Positions 49,219-58,934 of a DNA stretch of 64,000 bases are shown here, in pieces. The stretch covers positions 1 through 64,000 of the forward strand of contig JAQVCW010000022.1 of assembly GCA_028689585.1 (NCBI GenBank), given 5' to 3'. The stretch's first letter is position 1. Each line of letters opens with the position of its first letter. This DNA is from Lachnospiraceae bacterium. Its GTDB lineage: Bacteria > Bacillota > Clostridia > Lachnospirales > Lachnospiraceae. The notes beneath the pieces are model-generated. The model was not told the DNA's origin, did not search any database, and was given only the letters and a program-made list of their open reading frames with translations. A program made the translations under genes and the position numbers.

Positions 49219-49650
49219 ATGTTCATGGGTGAATACAATCATACGATTGATACCAAAGGCAGACTGATTATCCCTGCAAAATTCAGAGAGCAATTGGGCG
49301 ACGAATTTATTGTAACAAAGGGATTAGATGGTTGTCTGTTTGTGTTTCCCCAAAATGAATGGCAGAACTTCGAAGAAAAACTGCGCTCCTTACCACTTAC
49401 TCAGAAGGGCGCAAGACAGTTTACACGTTTCTTTGTTGCTGGTGCAACACCTGTTGAACTGGACAAGCAGGGGAGAATTCTCTTACCGGGAACGTTAAGG
49501 GAGTTTGCTGGTCTGGAAAAAGATGTGGTTTTAGCCGGTATGCTTAACAGAATAGAAGTCTGGAGCAAGGCAAAATGGACGGAAAACAATGCTTATGATG
49601 ATATGGACGATATCGCAGAACAAATGACAGATTTAGGCTTAAGCATATAA
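49219..49650 (+). CDS. mraZ: Transcriptional regulator MraZ
   Basis: A 143-aa protein with two SpoVT/AbrB-like units: MGEYNHTIDTKGRLIIPAKF and PVELDKQGRILLPGTLREFA, each with the DxKGR/DxQGR core. It forms rings that bind the repeat box upstream. GAAAGAAGG lies before the ATG. First gene of the dcw cluster. Confidence 0.95.
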   Translation: MFMGEYNHTIDTKGRLIIPAKFREQLGDEFIVTKGLDGCLFVFPQNEWQNFEEKLRSLPLTQKGARQFTRFFVAGATPVELDKQGRILLPGTLREFAGLEKDVVLAGMLNRIEVWSKAKWTENNAYDDMDDIAEQMTDLGLSI

Positions 49651-49695
49651 CATCATAAATGCTGATGGCGAATGCTTTCAGTCAGGGAGGCTTGT

Positions 49696-50637
49696 ATGGA
49701 ATTTAAACACAAATCTGTACTTTTGGAAGAAAGCATTGAAAATTTGCTTATCAAACCGGATGGCATCTATGTAGACGGTACTTTGGGCGGCGGCGGACAT
49801 TCCTATGAGATATGTAAGCGGCTTACCAAAAATGGAAGACTGATCGGGATCGATCAGGATGCAGCAGCGATAGAAGCAGCAGGCAGGCGCCTGGAAGAAT
49901 TTACAGACCGGGTTACCATTATCCGCAGCAATTACTGCAATATGAAAATGGAACTTGGCAAACTTGGAATTACATCAGTAGATGGAGTCATTTTGGACCT
50001 GGGGGTTTCCTCCTACCAACTGGACGATGCAGACCGCGGGTTTACTTACAGGGAAGATACACCGCTGGATATGAGAATGGATCAGCGGCAGTCTTTGACA
50101 GCCAGAGATGTTGTGAATGAGTATAGTGAGATGGAGCTTTACCGCGTCATCAGAGACTATGGGGAAGACAAGTTCGCAAAGAACATCGCAAAGCATATTG
50201 TGAGTGCCAGACAAGAAAAACAAATTGAAACGACTGGGGAGTTAATTCAAATTATAAAAGCGGCGATTCCTGCAAAGATACGAGCAGTAGGCGGACACCC
50301 GGCCAAAAAGACATTTCAGGCCATCCGAATTGAGGTCAACAGTGAACTGGATGTTTTGAGGGATTCACTGGATGATATGATTGAGTTATTGAATGACGGC
50401 GGGAGAATTTGTATTATTACTTTTCACTCGCTGGAAGATAGAATTGTAAAGACGGTTTTTCGTAAAAAGGAAAACCCATGTACCTGCCCGAGAGAATTTC
50501 CGGTATGTGTGTGCGGGAAAAAATCAAAAGGTACTGTGGTTACGAAAAAACCGATTGTTCCATCCGAGGTGGAACAGGAAGAGAATCCAAGGGCAAAAAG
50601 TTCAAAGCTTCGCGTGTTTGAACGGAAAGTACAATAG
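49696..50637 (+). CDS. rsmH: 16S rRNA m4C1402 methyltransferase
   Basis: A 313-aa methyltransferase (MraW). The SAM-binding strand is [42 protein letters not shown] and [15 protein letters not shown] are family signatures, as is [12 protein letters not shown]. Start ATG 49,696 behind GGGAGG, trimmed from an upstream TTG. It dimethylates C1402 with RsmI. Confidence 0.95.
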   Translation: MEFKHKSVLLEESIENLLIKPDGIYVDGTLGGGGHSYEICKRLTKNGRLIGIDQDAAAIEAAGRRLEEFTDRVTIIRSNYCNMKMELGKLGITSVDGVILDLGVSSYQLDDADRGFTYREDTPLDMRMDQRQSLTARDVVNEYSEMELYRVIRDYGEDKFAKNIAKHIVSARQEKQIETTGELIQIIKAAIPAKIRAVGGHPAKKTFQAIRIEVNSELDVLRDSLDDMIELLNDGGRICIITFHSLEDRIVKTVFRKKENPCTCPREFPVCVCGKKSKGTVVTKKPIVPSEVEQEENPRAKSSKLRVFERKVQ

Positions 50638-50648
50638 AGGCGGCAGAT

Positions 50649-51131
50649 ATGGAAAGAGCAGAAGCGAGACCGGCTAACAGGTCAAATAAAAAATTTCATA
50701 CTTATGTGGACGGCAATACAGTTCGCAAGATTCAGCCTATGCCGAACTATGCCGAGCCGAAAAAGGCTTCGACCAGCTCCGCCACCAGAAAAAATCGCGA
50801 AAAAGCACTGCAGATGAATTTGGGCTATGTGGTATTTCTGACCGCAGCGGCAGTGATTACAGTGATGGTATGTATTAATTACCTCAAGCTGCAGTCTCAG
50901 AGCACCGCCAGTCAGAAAACTGTGACAGCATTGGAGACTCAGCTCAGTGATCTGAAGCTGGATAATGATTCCGAATACAACCGCATTATTTCATCTGTGA
51001 ATTTGGAACAGGTAAAAGACGTGGCAATGAATGAACTGGGGATGGTATATGCGACACAGTCACAGATCAGGACCTTTGGAGGCGCTGAAAGTGATTATGT
51101 AAAGCAGTATCAGGCAATCCCGGCAGAATAA
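50649..51131 (+). CDS. ftsL: FtsL-like cell division protein
   Basis: A 160-aa single-span protein: basic cytoplasmic N-terminus, one membrane helix (about 58-78, LGYVVFLTAAAVITVMVCIN), then a coiled coil (SQKTVTALETQLSDLKLDND) and AMNELGMVYATQSQIRTF, the usual FtsL/DivIC end. It lies between rsmH and a class B PBP, the standard ftsL position. Sequence identity in this family is low, so the call rests on layout and position. Confidence 0.82.
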   Translation: MERAEARPANRSNKKFHTYVDGNTVRKIQPMPNYAEPKKASTSSATRKNREKALQMNLGYVVFLTAAAVITVMVCINYLKLQSQSTASQKTVTALETQLSDLKLDNDSEYNRIISSVNLEQVKDVAMNELGMVYATQSQIRTFGGAESDYVKQYQAIPAE

Positions 51132-51143
51132 CAGGTGATTTTT

Positions 51144-53378
51144 TTGACAAATAATAGAAAAGAACGAAGATTTACGAAAAAAATGCAAATAAAGCTTCTG
51201 GCTGTATTTGCATTCGTTTTATTAGCGCTGGTTGTCCTGCTGGTACGGATTACTTATATCACGGCAAAGAGCGGAAACCAGTATGCAAAGCAGGTATTGT
51301 CCCAGCAAAGCTACGACAGCAAGACCATACCCTATCGGCGCGGGGAGATTCAGGACACTAACGGAATTATCCTGGCAAAGAGCGACAAGGTCTACAATGT
51401 GGTGCTGGACTGCTATGCCATTAACAGCAACCAAAACTATATCGAGCCTACCATAAAAGCAGTGTGTACAGCACTGGGACTGGACGAGGCGGATGTCAGA
51501 GACAGGATCGAAAATGAAAAGACAAAAGACAGCCAGTATCAGGTGGTAAAGGAAAAAGCTACAGAAGAAGAGAAGCAGGCCTACGAGGATTATGTCTCTC
51601 TGGATGCGGACAGAGAACTGTCCGACACTCAGAGAAAAGAATTGTCCAATGTACAGGGCGTCTGGTTCGAAGAGGAATATCAGAGAAACTACCCCTATTC
51701 CACGCTGGCCAGCAATGTGATCGGCTTTTCCAATGATATTGATCAGGGCGTAGTCGGTATCGAGTCCTATTATGATGATCTGCTGAATGGAACCAACGGC
51801 AGGACATTCGGATATCTGAATGAAGATTCGGAATTTCAGAAAACTACCATCGAACCGGAGCACGGAGATACGATTGTGACCACACTGGATATGAGTATTC
51901 AGCAGATAGTGGAAAAATGTATTCAGAAATTTGACGATACCTATGGAGATGAAAAAAGCAACGGAAAAGGTGCCAAAAATGTGGGCGTGGTGGTGATGAA
52001 TCCCAACAACGGCTCAATTCTGGGGATGGGGACCAATTCCGAATTTGATCTGAATGATCCGCAGGATCTGACCGGAATTTATACCGGCGCAGAGATCAAG
52101 GCCATGGACAATGACACCTATGTAGAGGCGCTGAACAGTATGTGGAGCAACTTCTGTGTATCGTATGCCTATGAGCCGGGATCTGTTATTAAGCCGATTA
52201 CGGTGGCATCGGCTTTGGAATGCGGGGCAACGGTGGATTCAGATCACTATTACTGTGATGGATCTCAGTTTATTACCGATACCACGATCAGATGTGACAA
52301 TATATATGGTCACGGTGATGAGACGCTGGAATACGCCATTGTGAATTCCTGCAATGATGCGCTGATGCAGATCGGTGCTAAAATGGGAATTTCCAATTTC
52401 GTAAAATATCAGAGTTTGTTTAATTTTGGAAGCAGGACGGGAATTGATCTTCCCAATGAGAGCAGCGGGTCCGTCTACACTGCGGATACGATGCATGAAG
52501 TGGAGCTGGCTACCTGCAGCTTTGGTCAGGGTCTGACCTGCAATATGATTCAGGAGATTTCCGCGTTTTCAGCAGTTGTCAACGGCGGCTATTATTATCA
52601 GCCTCATGTGGTAAAACAGATTGAGAATGCCAACGGAAGTGTAATAAAGACAGTGGATTCACTGGTTTTGCGCCAGCCGATCTCTTCATTGTCCTCGTCT
52701 CTGGTGAGGGGATATTTAAAGACTGCAGTGCAGAAGGGTACCGGACGGAAGTCTCAGGTGCCGGGCTATCTGACCGGAGGAAAGACCGGTACCGCGGAGA
52801 AGATCGATCCGGAAACGGGACAGCGTGCAAATGGAAAGTACCTGGTATCTTTTATCGGGGCAGCGCCTATCGATGATCCCAAGGTGGTAATTTATGTAAT
52901 CATAGATGAGCCAAATGTGGCGAATCAGGCAGACAGTTCTTATCCGCAGACTCTGTTCCGCGAGATTGCGACGGAAGTATTTCCATATATGGGTCTGTAT
53001 CCTACGGAAGAAGTGGCACCGGAGCTGCTGGCTTATCTGGGAATTACCGAAGCGGATGTGGTTAAGAGCGGAACTGTGAAAGAAACCTTCCAGGCTTTTG
53101 ATTCCTATGGAAATCTCTACAATGATGCGTATGTGAATGAGGACGGCACAGTGGTTTCCGGCAGCGGAACCCCGATCGATGGCGCATACGTCAATGAAGA
53201 AGGAAATCCGGTGGATGCCTATGGCAATGTGACTGTGCTGAAAGAGAAGGAAGAGGTGCTGGATCCGAAGGTGGATAACCCGGATATGGCCACGCCTCTG
53301 GAGAATACAGACAGTGATGCTTCCGGAACGACCTGGGACGGAGTTACCAGCGATGATCTGAAGGCCGCGGAAGAATAA
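51144..53378 (+). CDS. Class B penicillin-binding protein (FtsI/PBP2B-like) with repeat tail
   Basis: A 744-aa division transpeptidase: one N-terminal membrane helix, dimerisation domain, then SxxK in YEPGSVIKPITVAS, SxN in NSCNDALMQIG and KTG in GGKTGTAEKID. No PASTA domains. After about residue 640 it has a tail with GNLYNDAYVNEDGTVVSG and DGAYVNEEGNPVDAYGN units plus an acidic end; this tail resembles the FtsQ C-terminus of the same cluster. TTG 51,144 with AGGTGAT was chosen over GTG 51,135. Confidence 0.88.
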   Translation: MTNNRKERRFTKKMQIKLLAVFAFVLLALVVLLVRITYITAKSGNQYAKQVLSQQSYDSKTIPYRRGEIQDTNGIILAKSDKVYNVVLDCYAINSNQNYIEPTIKAVCTALGLDEADVRDRIENEKTKDSQYQVVKEKATEEEKQAYEDYVSLDADRELSDTQRKELSNVQGVWFEEEYQRNYPYSTLASNVIGFSNDIDQGVVGIESYYDDLLNGTNGRTFGYLNEDSEFQKTTIEPEHGDTIVTTLDMSIQQIVEKCIQKFDDTYGDEKSNGKGAKNVGVVVMNPNNGSILGMGTNSEFDLNDPQDLTGIYTGAEIKAMDNDTYVEALNSMWSNFCVSYAYEPGSVIKPITVASALECGATVDSDHYYCDGSQFITDTTIRCDNIYGHGDETLEYAIVNSCNDALMQIGAKMGISNFVKYQSLFNFGSRTGIDLPNESSGSVYTADTMHEVELATCSFGQGLTCNMIQEISAFSAVVNGGYYYQPHVVKQIENANGSVIKTVDSLVLRQPISSLSSSLVRGYLKTAVQKGTGRKSQVPGYLTGGKTGTAEKIDPETGQRANGKYLVSFIGAAPIDDPKVVIYVIIDEPNVANQADSSYPQTLFREIATEVFPYMGLYPTEEVAPELLAYLGITEADVVKSGTVKETFQAFDSYGNLYNDAYVNEDGTVVSGSGTPIDGAYVNEEGNPVDAYGNVTVLKEKEEVLDPKVDNPDMATPLENTDSDASGTTWDGVTSDDLKAAEE

Positions 53379-53430
53379 AAGAAGGGCAGAGCACGCAGCC
53401 GGAAGAGTACAGTTTAAAAAAATAAAAATC

Positions 53431-53481
53431 ATAACCTCAGGAAAGGTGAAATAGATTATAAAAAACCTTTCATGGGGTTAT
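53431..53481 (+). promoter_or_regulatory. Hairpin covering the start region of the second PBP gene
   Basis: ATAACC and GGTTAT, then GAAAGGT and ACCTTTC, pair across an AT-rich loop. The only Shine-Dalgarno-like GGGG near ATG 53,485 (53,474-53,477) is inside the stem. A better site, AAAGGTGA (53,442-53,449), lies in the 5' arm, five bases before an in-frame ATT at 53,455. Confidence 0.45.
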
Positions 53482-53484
53482 TTT

Positions 53485-55311
53485 ATGCCTCCGGGAAAAA
53501 TATATACCTTTCACCGCAGAAAAATCCTGTTGGTATTTCTGATCTGCGCCCTGCTCCTGCTGGGGCTGGCCGTGCGGCTGGGCTTTCTTATGCTGGAAAA
53601 ATCAGAATATTACAGCAAAAAAGCAGAAGATCTCCATGAACGCGAGCGCCCCATTAAGGCGGCCAGAGGACGTATCCTGGATGTCAACGGCACGGTGCTG
53701 GCGGATAATAAAACCGTCTGTACCATTTCCGTTATTCACAGTCAGATCGAAGACGGGGAAGAAGTGATACAAATGCTCTGCCGGGAACTGGAACTTTCGG
53801 AAGCATCTGTCCGCAAAAAGGTGGAAAAGAACAGCTCCATGGAGCGGATTAAATCCAATGTGGAAAAAGAAATCGGGGATAAGATACGAAATTATGGACT
53901 CCCCGGTGTGAAGGTGGATGAAGATTATAAACGTTATTATCCTTACAGCACTCTGGCTTCCAAGGTACTGGGATTTACGGGAGGGGACAATCAGGGAATC
54001 ATAGGGCTGGAAGTGGAATACGATTCTATTCTGGAGGGAACTGCGGGAAAAATTCTGACGATGACCGATGCCAGGGGAATCGAACTTCCGGAAGCAGGGG
54101 AAAGCCGGCAGGAACCCATCGCCGGTCAGGATCTGGTCATCAGTCTGGACTACAATATCCAGAAATATGTGGAGCAGGAGGCACTGCGCGTCAGAGAACA
54201 GAAGCAGGCTGACAGCGTATCCATCATTCTGTTAAATCCCCAGAACGGGGAAATCTACGCCATGACCAACGTGCCGGAATTTGATCTGAACAATCCGTTC
54301 GCTCTGCTGGAAGAGACACAGAGCAAACTGCAGAAGGAAGGGGAGACGGACGAAGCGCAGGATACAGAGAGTGCTTCCGGAAGCACTCCCGCCAAAACCG
54401 CAGAAGAGCTGGAGCAGGAAGCCCTGAACCAGATGTGGAGGAACGGCTGCATTAACGACACCTACGAGCCGGGCTCTACCTTTAAAGTCATAACGGCCTC
54501 CGCCGGACTGGAGGAAGGGGTGGTTTCTCTGGAGGACCATTTTAGCTGTCCCGGATTTAAAATCGTGGAAGACCGGAGAATCCGGTGCCATAAAACCACC
54601 GGTCACGGAGCGGAGACTTTTCTGGAGGCTGCTCAGAACTCCTGCAATCCGGTGTTTATCGAAGTGGGGCTGCGCCTGGGTGTGGAACGCTTTTTCCATT
54701 ACCTGAAGCAGTTTGGAGTGCTGGATAAAACAGGCATTGACCTTCCGGGGGAAGCGGCTACCATCATGCATAAGCAGGAAAATGTGGGGCAGGTAGAGCT
54801 GGCTACCATCTCCTTTGGCCAGTCCTTTCAGATCACGCCTATTCAACTGGCATCCACAGTGGCCTCCCTGGTAAATGGAGGAAAACGGATCACCCCCCAC
54901 TTTGGCGTCGAGACCAGAACCAAAACAGGAACGCTGACACAGGTCTTTCAGTATCCATTGGGAGAACAGATCGTATCGGAGAAAACCTCCGAAACCATGC
55001 AGTACATCCTGGAACACGTAGTCTCCGACGGCTCCGGCAAGCGCGGTTATATCGCCGGCTACCATGTAGGCGGAAAAACCGCCACCTCTGAAACTCTGCC
55101 AAGAAGCGCCAATATCTACATCTCATCCTTCGTCGGCTTTGCTCCCGCAGACAACCCTCAGGTTCTGGGCCTGTGCATTATCAATCATCCTCAGGGAATC
55201 TACTATGGAGGAACCATAGCGGCCCCCGTAATTCAGCGTATTTTCACCAATATTCTTCCCTATCTGGGAATTGAGCAGGATACGTCAGAACTTCCCACAG
55301 AAAAAGATTGA
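53485..55311 (+). CDS. Class B penicillin-binding protein (second; SpoVD/FtsI-like)
   Basis: A 608-aa transpeptidase: N-terminal membrane helix (about 12-34), ARGRILDVNGTVLADN dimerisation motif, SxxK in YEPGSTFKVITASA, SxN in NSCNPVFIEVG, KTG-equivalent GGKTATSETL. No PASTA domain or tail. Residues about 285-310 are an acidic insert. Tandem class B PBPs in a dcw cluster fit a vegetative plus sporulation pair (PBP2B/SpoVD), but which is which is not certain. Codon choice at the 3' end shifts to more C-rich codons than its neighbours. Confidence 0.88.
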   Translation: MPPGKIYTFHRRKILLVFLICALLLLGLAVRLGFLMLEKSEYYSKKAEDLHERERPIKAARGRILDVNGTVLADNKTVCTISVIHSQIEDGEEVIQMLCRELELSEASVRKKVEKNSSMERIKSNVEKEIGDKIRNYGLPGVKVDEDYKRYYPYSTLASKVLGFTGGDNQGIIGLEVEYDSILEGTAGKILTMTDARGIELPEAGESRQEPIAGQDLVISLDYNIQKYVEQEALRVREQKQADSVSIILLNPQNGEIYAMTNVPEFDLNNPFALLEETQSKLQKEGETDEAQDTESASGSTPAKTAEELEQEALNQMWRNGCINDTYEPGSTFKVITASAGLEEGVVSLEDHFSCPGFKIVEDRRIRCHKTTGHGAETFLEAAQNSCNPVFIEVGLRLGVERFFHYLKQFGVLDKTGIDLPGEAATIMHKQENVGQVELATISFGQSFQITPIQLASTVASLVNGGKRITPHFGVETRTKTGTLTQVFQYPLGEQIVSEKTSETMQYILEHVVSDGSGKRGYIAGYHVGGKTATSETLPRSANIYISSFVGFAPADNPQVLGLCIINHPQGIYYGGTIAAPVIQRIFTNILPYLGIEQDTSELPTEKD

Positions 55312-55336
55312 AGAATATCGGAAAAAGAATTATACT
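55308..55336 (+). promoter_or_regulatory. Internal promoter before mraY
   Basis: TTGAAG (55,308-55,313), 17 bp, TATACT (55,331-55,336). The -35 overlaps the stop codon region of the PBP gene. Confidence 0.6.
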
Positions 55337-55349
55337 AATTTGTAGTATG

Positions 55350-55374
55350 CAGTGAAGGGCGGTACCCTTCACTG
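55350..55374 (+). promoter_or_regulatory. Perfect 10-bp hairpin in the mraY leader
   Basis: CAGTGAAGGG, CGGTA loop, CCCTTCACTG, with no T run. It starts about 14 bp after the predicted -10 and so would be at or near the 5' end of the mraY transcript, where it could stabilise the mRNA. Confidence 0.6.
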
Positions 55375-55413
55375 GAATAACACAGAATAAAGACGAAATT
55401 GAAGAGGTGCGAT

Positions 55414-56388
55414 ATGTTAATTAGTACAGACACGTTAATACCATTATTTTTGGCTTTTGCCATCAGTGTAGCTCTGAGTCCGGTAGTGATCCCGTTTCTG
55501 CAGAAGCTGAAGGTGGGGCAGACCGAGCGGAAAGAAGGGGTTCAGTCCCATCTGAAGAAGGCCGGGACTCCTACCATGGGCGGTCTGATTATCCTGATCA
55601 GCATTTTGATCACTTCGCTGATCTACGTTGGCAGATATCCAAGAATCATTCCGGTGCTGTTCTTGACGCTGGGTTTTGGAATTATCGGATTTCTGGATGA
55701 TTACCTGAAGGTGGTGCTGAAGCGTTCCGACGGTCTGATGCCGAAGCAGAAAATGCTGGGGCAGATCATTGTAACCACTGTTTTTGTAGTATATCTCTGG
55801 AGGATGGACAGTTCCTGCCTGGAGTTTTTGATCCCCTTCACCCACGGTTATGTCCTGTCCGGACAGTGGGTAAAGATAGCGGCCACACCCATTGCTTATA
55901 TCGCCATTATCGGTACGGTCAATGGTGTGAACTTTACGGACGGCCTGGATGGCCTGGCGACCGGCGTTACTTCGATCGTAGCGGTGTTTTTCACGGTGGT
56001 CTCCATTGCGCTGAAGGGCGGCATTGAGCCCATGACGGCAGCCGTACTGGGGGCTCTTCTCGGATTTCTTCTATTTAATGTACATCCTGCAAAGGTGTTT
56101 ATGGGGGATACCGGATCACTGGCGCTGGGGGGCTTCGTAGCCGGCTCTGCGTACATGATGAAGATGCCGATTTTTCTGCTGATCGTCGGATTGATTTACG
56201 TGGTGGAGGTTGTATCCGTGATGATACAGGTTACTTATTTTAAGAAGACCGGCGGAAAGCGTTTCTTTAAAATGGCTCCGATTCATCATCATTTTGAGCT
56301 CTGCGGCTGGTCGGAGACCAGAATCGATGCAGTATTTACCGTAATCACGGTATTTCTCTGCCTGATCGCCATGATCGGGCTGCAATAA
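55414..56388 (+). CDS. mraY: Phospho-N-acetylmuramoyl-pentapeptide transferase
   Basis: A 324-aa membrane enzyme making lipid I. Signatures: GTPTMGGLIILISI, GFLDDYLKVVLKRSDGLMPK (Asp pair), NGVNFTDGLDGLATG, MGDTGSLALGGFV and the His-rich PIHHHFELCGWSE. About ten helices. ATG 55,414 follows GAGGTG. Confidence 0.95.
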   Translation: MLISTDTLIPLFLAFAISVALSPVVIPFLQKLKVGQTERKEGVQSHLKKAGTPTMGGLIILISILITSLIYVGRYPRIIPVLFLTLGFGIIGFLDDYLKVVLKRSDGLMPKQKMLGQIIVTTVFVVYLWRMDSSCLEFLIPFTHGYVLSGQWVKIAATPIAYIAIIGTVNGVNFTDGLDGLATGVTSIVAVFFTVVSIALKGGIEPMTAAVLGALLGFLLFNVHPAKVFMGDTGSLALGGFVAGSAYMMKMPIFLLIVGLIYVVEVVSVMIQVTYFKKTGGKRFFKMAPIHHHFELCGWSETRIDAVFTVITVFLCLIAMIGLQ

Positions 56389-56407
56389 TACAGGAGGCAT
56401 AAGAAAA

Positions 56408-57763
56408 ATGGAATGGAAAGATAAGACAGTGCTGGTATTTGGTACTGGAGTCAGCGGTATCGGAACAGTGAACCTGTTGGAAAAGGTGCAGGCAAAGCCG
56501 GTGCTTTACGATGGAAATGAAAAACTCACGGAAGCAGAAGTGCGGGCAAAGCTTCCGGGCGGCAGTCAGGCGGAAATTGTGATCGGGGAACTTCCCCGGG
56601 AAGTATTGGACCGGCTGGATCTGGCAGTATTAAGTCCGGGGGTTCCTACAGACCTGCCGGTGGTGAACCGGATCCGGGAGGCAGGGGTGCCGATCTGGGG
56701 CGAGGTGGAGCTGGCTTACGAGAACAGCAGAGGAGATGTGCTGGCGATTACCGGAACCAACGGAAAGACCACTACCACAACGCTGGTGGGCGAGATCATG
56801 AAATACCACCAGAAAAATGTATTTGTGGTGGGAAACATCGGCACACCCTATACGCAGGAAGCTCTGAAGATGACAGAAGATTCCGTGACCGTGGCAGAGA
56901 TCAGCAGCTTTCAACTGGAGACTGTGGACCGGTTCCATCCTAAGGTCAGTGCGATCACCAATATCACGCCGGATCATCTGAACCGTCATCACACCATGGA
57001 GGAATATATCCGGGTAAAGGAAAGCATCACGAAAAACCAGACCGCGGAGGATACCTGCGTGTTAAATTATGAAGACGATATTCTGCGGGAATTTGGCAGC
57101 CATCTTCATACAAAGGTGATTTTTTTCAGCAGCAGGCGCATTCTGGAAAAAGGAATGTATCTGAATGGGGATTACATAGAATATAAGGATGGAGAGCAGA
57201 TTACCAAAATCTGTTCGGTAAAGGAGCTGAAGCTTCCGGGTCTGCATAACTATGAAAATATCATGACAGCCGCAGCCATGACACTGGCCTATGGCGTGCC
57301 GCTGGAGGAAATTCAGCACGTTCTGCGCCGCTTCACGGCAGTGGAACACCGCATTGAATACGTGGCGGAGAAAAACGGCGTTGTCTATTACAATGATTCC
57401 AAGGGAACCAACCCGGATGCTGCCATTAAGGGGATCCAGGCCATGGACCGCCCAACGGTGCTGATCGGCGGCGGCTACGACAAAGACTCTTCCTATACAG
57501 AGTGGATTCAATCCTTTGACGGAAAGGTAAAATATCTGGTCCTGCTGGGCCAGACCAGAGAAAAGATAGCAGAGGCGGCCAGAAAATGCGGCTTTAACAG
57601 CATTATCATGGCGGATACCTTTGAAGAAGCTTTTGCTGTCTGCGTGGAAAAGGCACAGCCGGGAGATGCAGTTCTTCTTTCACCGGCCTGTGCAAGCTGG
57701 GGCATGTTCCCCAACTACGAAGCCCGGGGCAAGGTATTTAAAGAGCTGGTATCTCAACTTTAA
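56408..57763 (+). CDS. murD: UDP-N-acetylmuramoylalanine-D-glutamate ligase
   Basis: A 451-aa Mur ligase: N-domain VLVFGTGVSGIGTVNLL, P loop AITGTNGKTTTTTLVGE, EISSFQLETVDRF, ITPDHLNRHHTMEEY, C-domain YYNDSKGTNPDAAIKGI and SPACASWGMFPNYEARG. All catalytic segments are present. Twenty bases after mraY. Confidence 0.95.
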   Translation: MEWKDKTVLVFGTGVSGIGTVNLLEKVQAKPVLYDGNEKLTEAEVRAKLPGGSQAEIVIGELPREVLDRLDLAVLSPGVPTDLPVVNRIREAGVPIWGEVELAYENSRGDVLAITGTNGKTTTTTLVGEIMKYHQKNVFVVGNIGTPYTQEALKMTEDSVTVAEISSFQLETVDRFHPKVSAITNITPDHLNRHHTMEEYIRVKESITKNQTAEDTCVLNYEDDILREFGSHLHTKVIFFSSRRILEKGMYLNGDYIEYKDGEQITKICSVKELKLPGLHNYENIMTAAAMTLAYGVPLEEIQHVLRRFTAVEHRIEYVAEKNGVVYYNDSKGTNPDAAIKGIQAMDRPTVLIGGGYDKDSSYTEWIQSFDGKVKYLVLLGQTREKIAEAARKCGFNSIIMADTFEEAFAVCVEKAQPGDAVLLSPACASWGMFPNYEARGKVFKELVSQL

Positions 57764-57782
57764 GGGAAAAGGAGCCTTTTAT

Positions 57783-58877
57783 TTGACGTTAAAGCGCGGT
57801 AAACCTGATTACAGCCTTTTGGCAGTCGTATTGCTGCTTAGTGCATTCGGCCTGATAATTCTTTACAGTACCAGCGCATACAATGGGCAGGTAAGATTTC
57901 AGGATCCTGCCTATTACCTGAAAAAACAGATATTTGCCACATCTCTTGGCATTGGGGCCATGTATTTTGTGTCCCGGCTGGATTATCACAGGCTGGCACG
58001 GCTGGCGGTTCCCGCTTACCTGGTGTCTTTGGCTCTTTCCGGTGCGGTGCTCCTGGTGGGAAGCTCCTACAACGGCTCCAAACGGTGGCTCTCCCTGGGA
58101 CCTCTTTCCTTTCAGCCGGCAGAATATGCCAAGCTGGCCGTCATTTTGCTGTTGTCCTATCTGGTCAGTACCAGAAAAAAGAGCCAGGGACTTGGCATTA
58201 TTTTTATCGTAATGGGAGCGGTACTGCCGATCGTGGCGCTGGTGGGCACCAATAACCTGAGCACGGCAGTCATCATCCTTGGAATTGCGGTAATACTGAT
58301 TTTTGTATCCAATCCGAAATATTTATTTTTTATCTGGATTACCCTGGGCGGGGCTGGGTTTATGACTATTTTCCTCAGTATGGAACAGTACCGTCTGGAA
58401 CGGCTGGCCGTCTGGCGGGATCCGGAAAATTTCGAAAAGGGATTTCAGACGATTCAGGGCTTGTATGCCATCGGCTCCGGCGGTATTTTCGGAAAAGGAT
58501 TTGGTCAGAGCATGCAGAAGCTGGGATTTGTGCCGGAGGCTCAGAATGATATGATTTTTTCTGTCATTTGCGAGGAATTTGGTCTGGCAGGAGCGGTTTT
58601 GCTGATCGGCGCTTTTGTATTTCTGCTCTGGCGTTTTATGGTGATTGCTACACGGGCGGCAGATCTGTTTGGTTCTCTGCTGGTTTCCGGAATTATGGGA
58701 CACATTGCAGTTCAGGTGATCCTGAACATTGCAGTCGTGACCAATACGATACCGAACACGGGAATTACCCTTCCGTTTATCAGTTATGGCGGAACCTCCG
58801 TGCTGTTTCTTTTGTCGGAGATGGGGCTGGCATTATCCGTCAGCCAGTGGCAAAAAGAAAATTTCAGCATATACTAA
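57783..58877 (+). CDS. ftsW: SEDS-family glycosyltransferase FtsW/SpoVE
   Basis: A 364-aa polytopic protein of the FtsW/RodA/SpoVE family: LYSTSAYNGQVRFQDP, FQPAEYAKLAVILLLSYLV (QP-EYxK), YAIGSGGIFGKGFGQSMQKL, EAQNDMIFSVICEEFG and PNTGITLPFISYGGTSVL. It polymerises septal (or spore) glycan with a class B PBP. Start TTG 57,783 after AAAAGGAG; the longer frame overlaps murD antisense-like sequence and was trimmed. FtsW versus SpoVE cannot be settled here. Confidence 0.9.
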   Translation: MTLKRGKPDYSLLAVVLLLSAFGLIILYSTSAYNGQVRFQDPAYYLKKQIFATSLGIGAMYFVSRLDYHRLARLAVPAYLVSLALSGAVLLVGSSYNGSKRWLSLGPLSFQPAEYAKLAVILLLSYLVSTRKKSQGLGIIFIVMGAVLPIVALVGTNNLSTAVIILGIAVILIFVSNPKYLFFIWITLGGAGFMTIFLSMEQYRLERLAVWRDPENFEKGFQTIQGLYAIGSGGIFGKGFGQSMQKLGFVPEAQNDMIFSVICEEFGLAGAVLLIGAFVFLLWRFMVIATRAADLFGSLLVSGIMGHIAVQVILNIAVVTNTIPNTGITLPFISYGGTSVLFLLSEMGLALSVSQWQKENFSIY

Positions 58878-58934
58878 TATATATGGTATCAAAGGACGAA
58901 GCTGTCTGAGTAGTACCCGGCCGGAGGGATGGGC

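Noticed and set aside
54232-55065. 277-codon minus-strand frame opposite the second PBP
   Set aside because: The PBP catalytic motifs are on the plus strand in the same interval; the antisense frame is a by-product.
57621-57782. N-terminal extension of ftsW into murD
   Set aside because: Trimmed, because AAAAGGAG is directly before TTG 57,783 and the normal FtsW start follows; the extension only reads murD out of frame.
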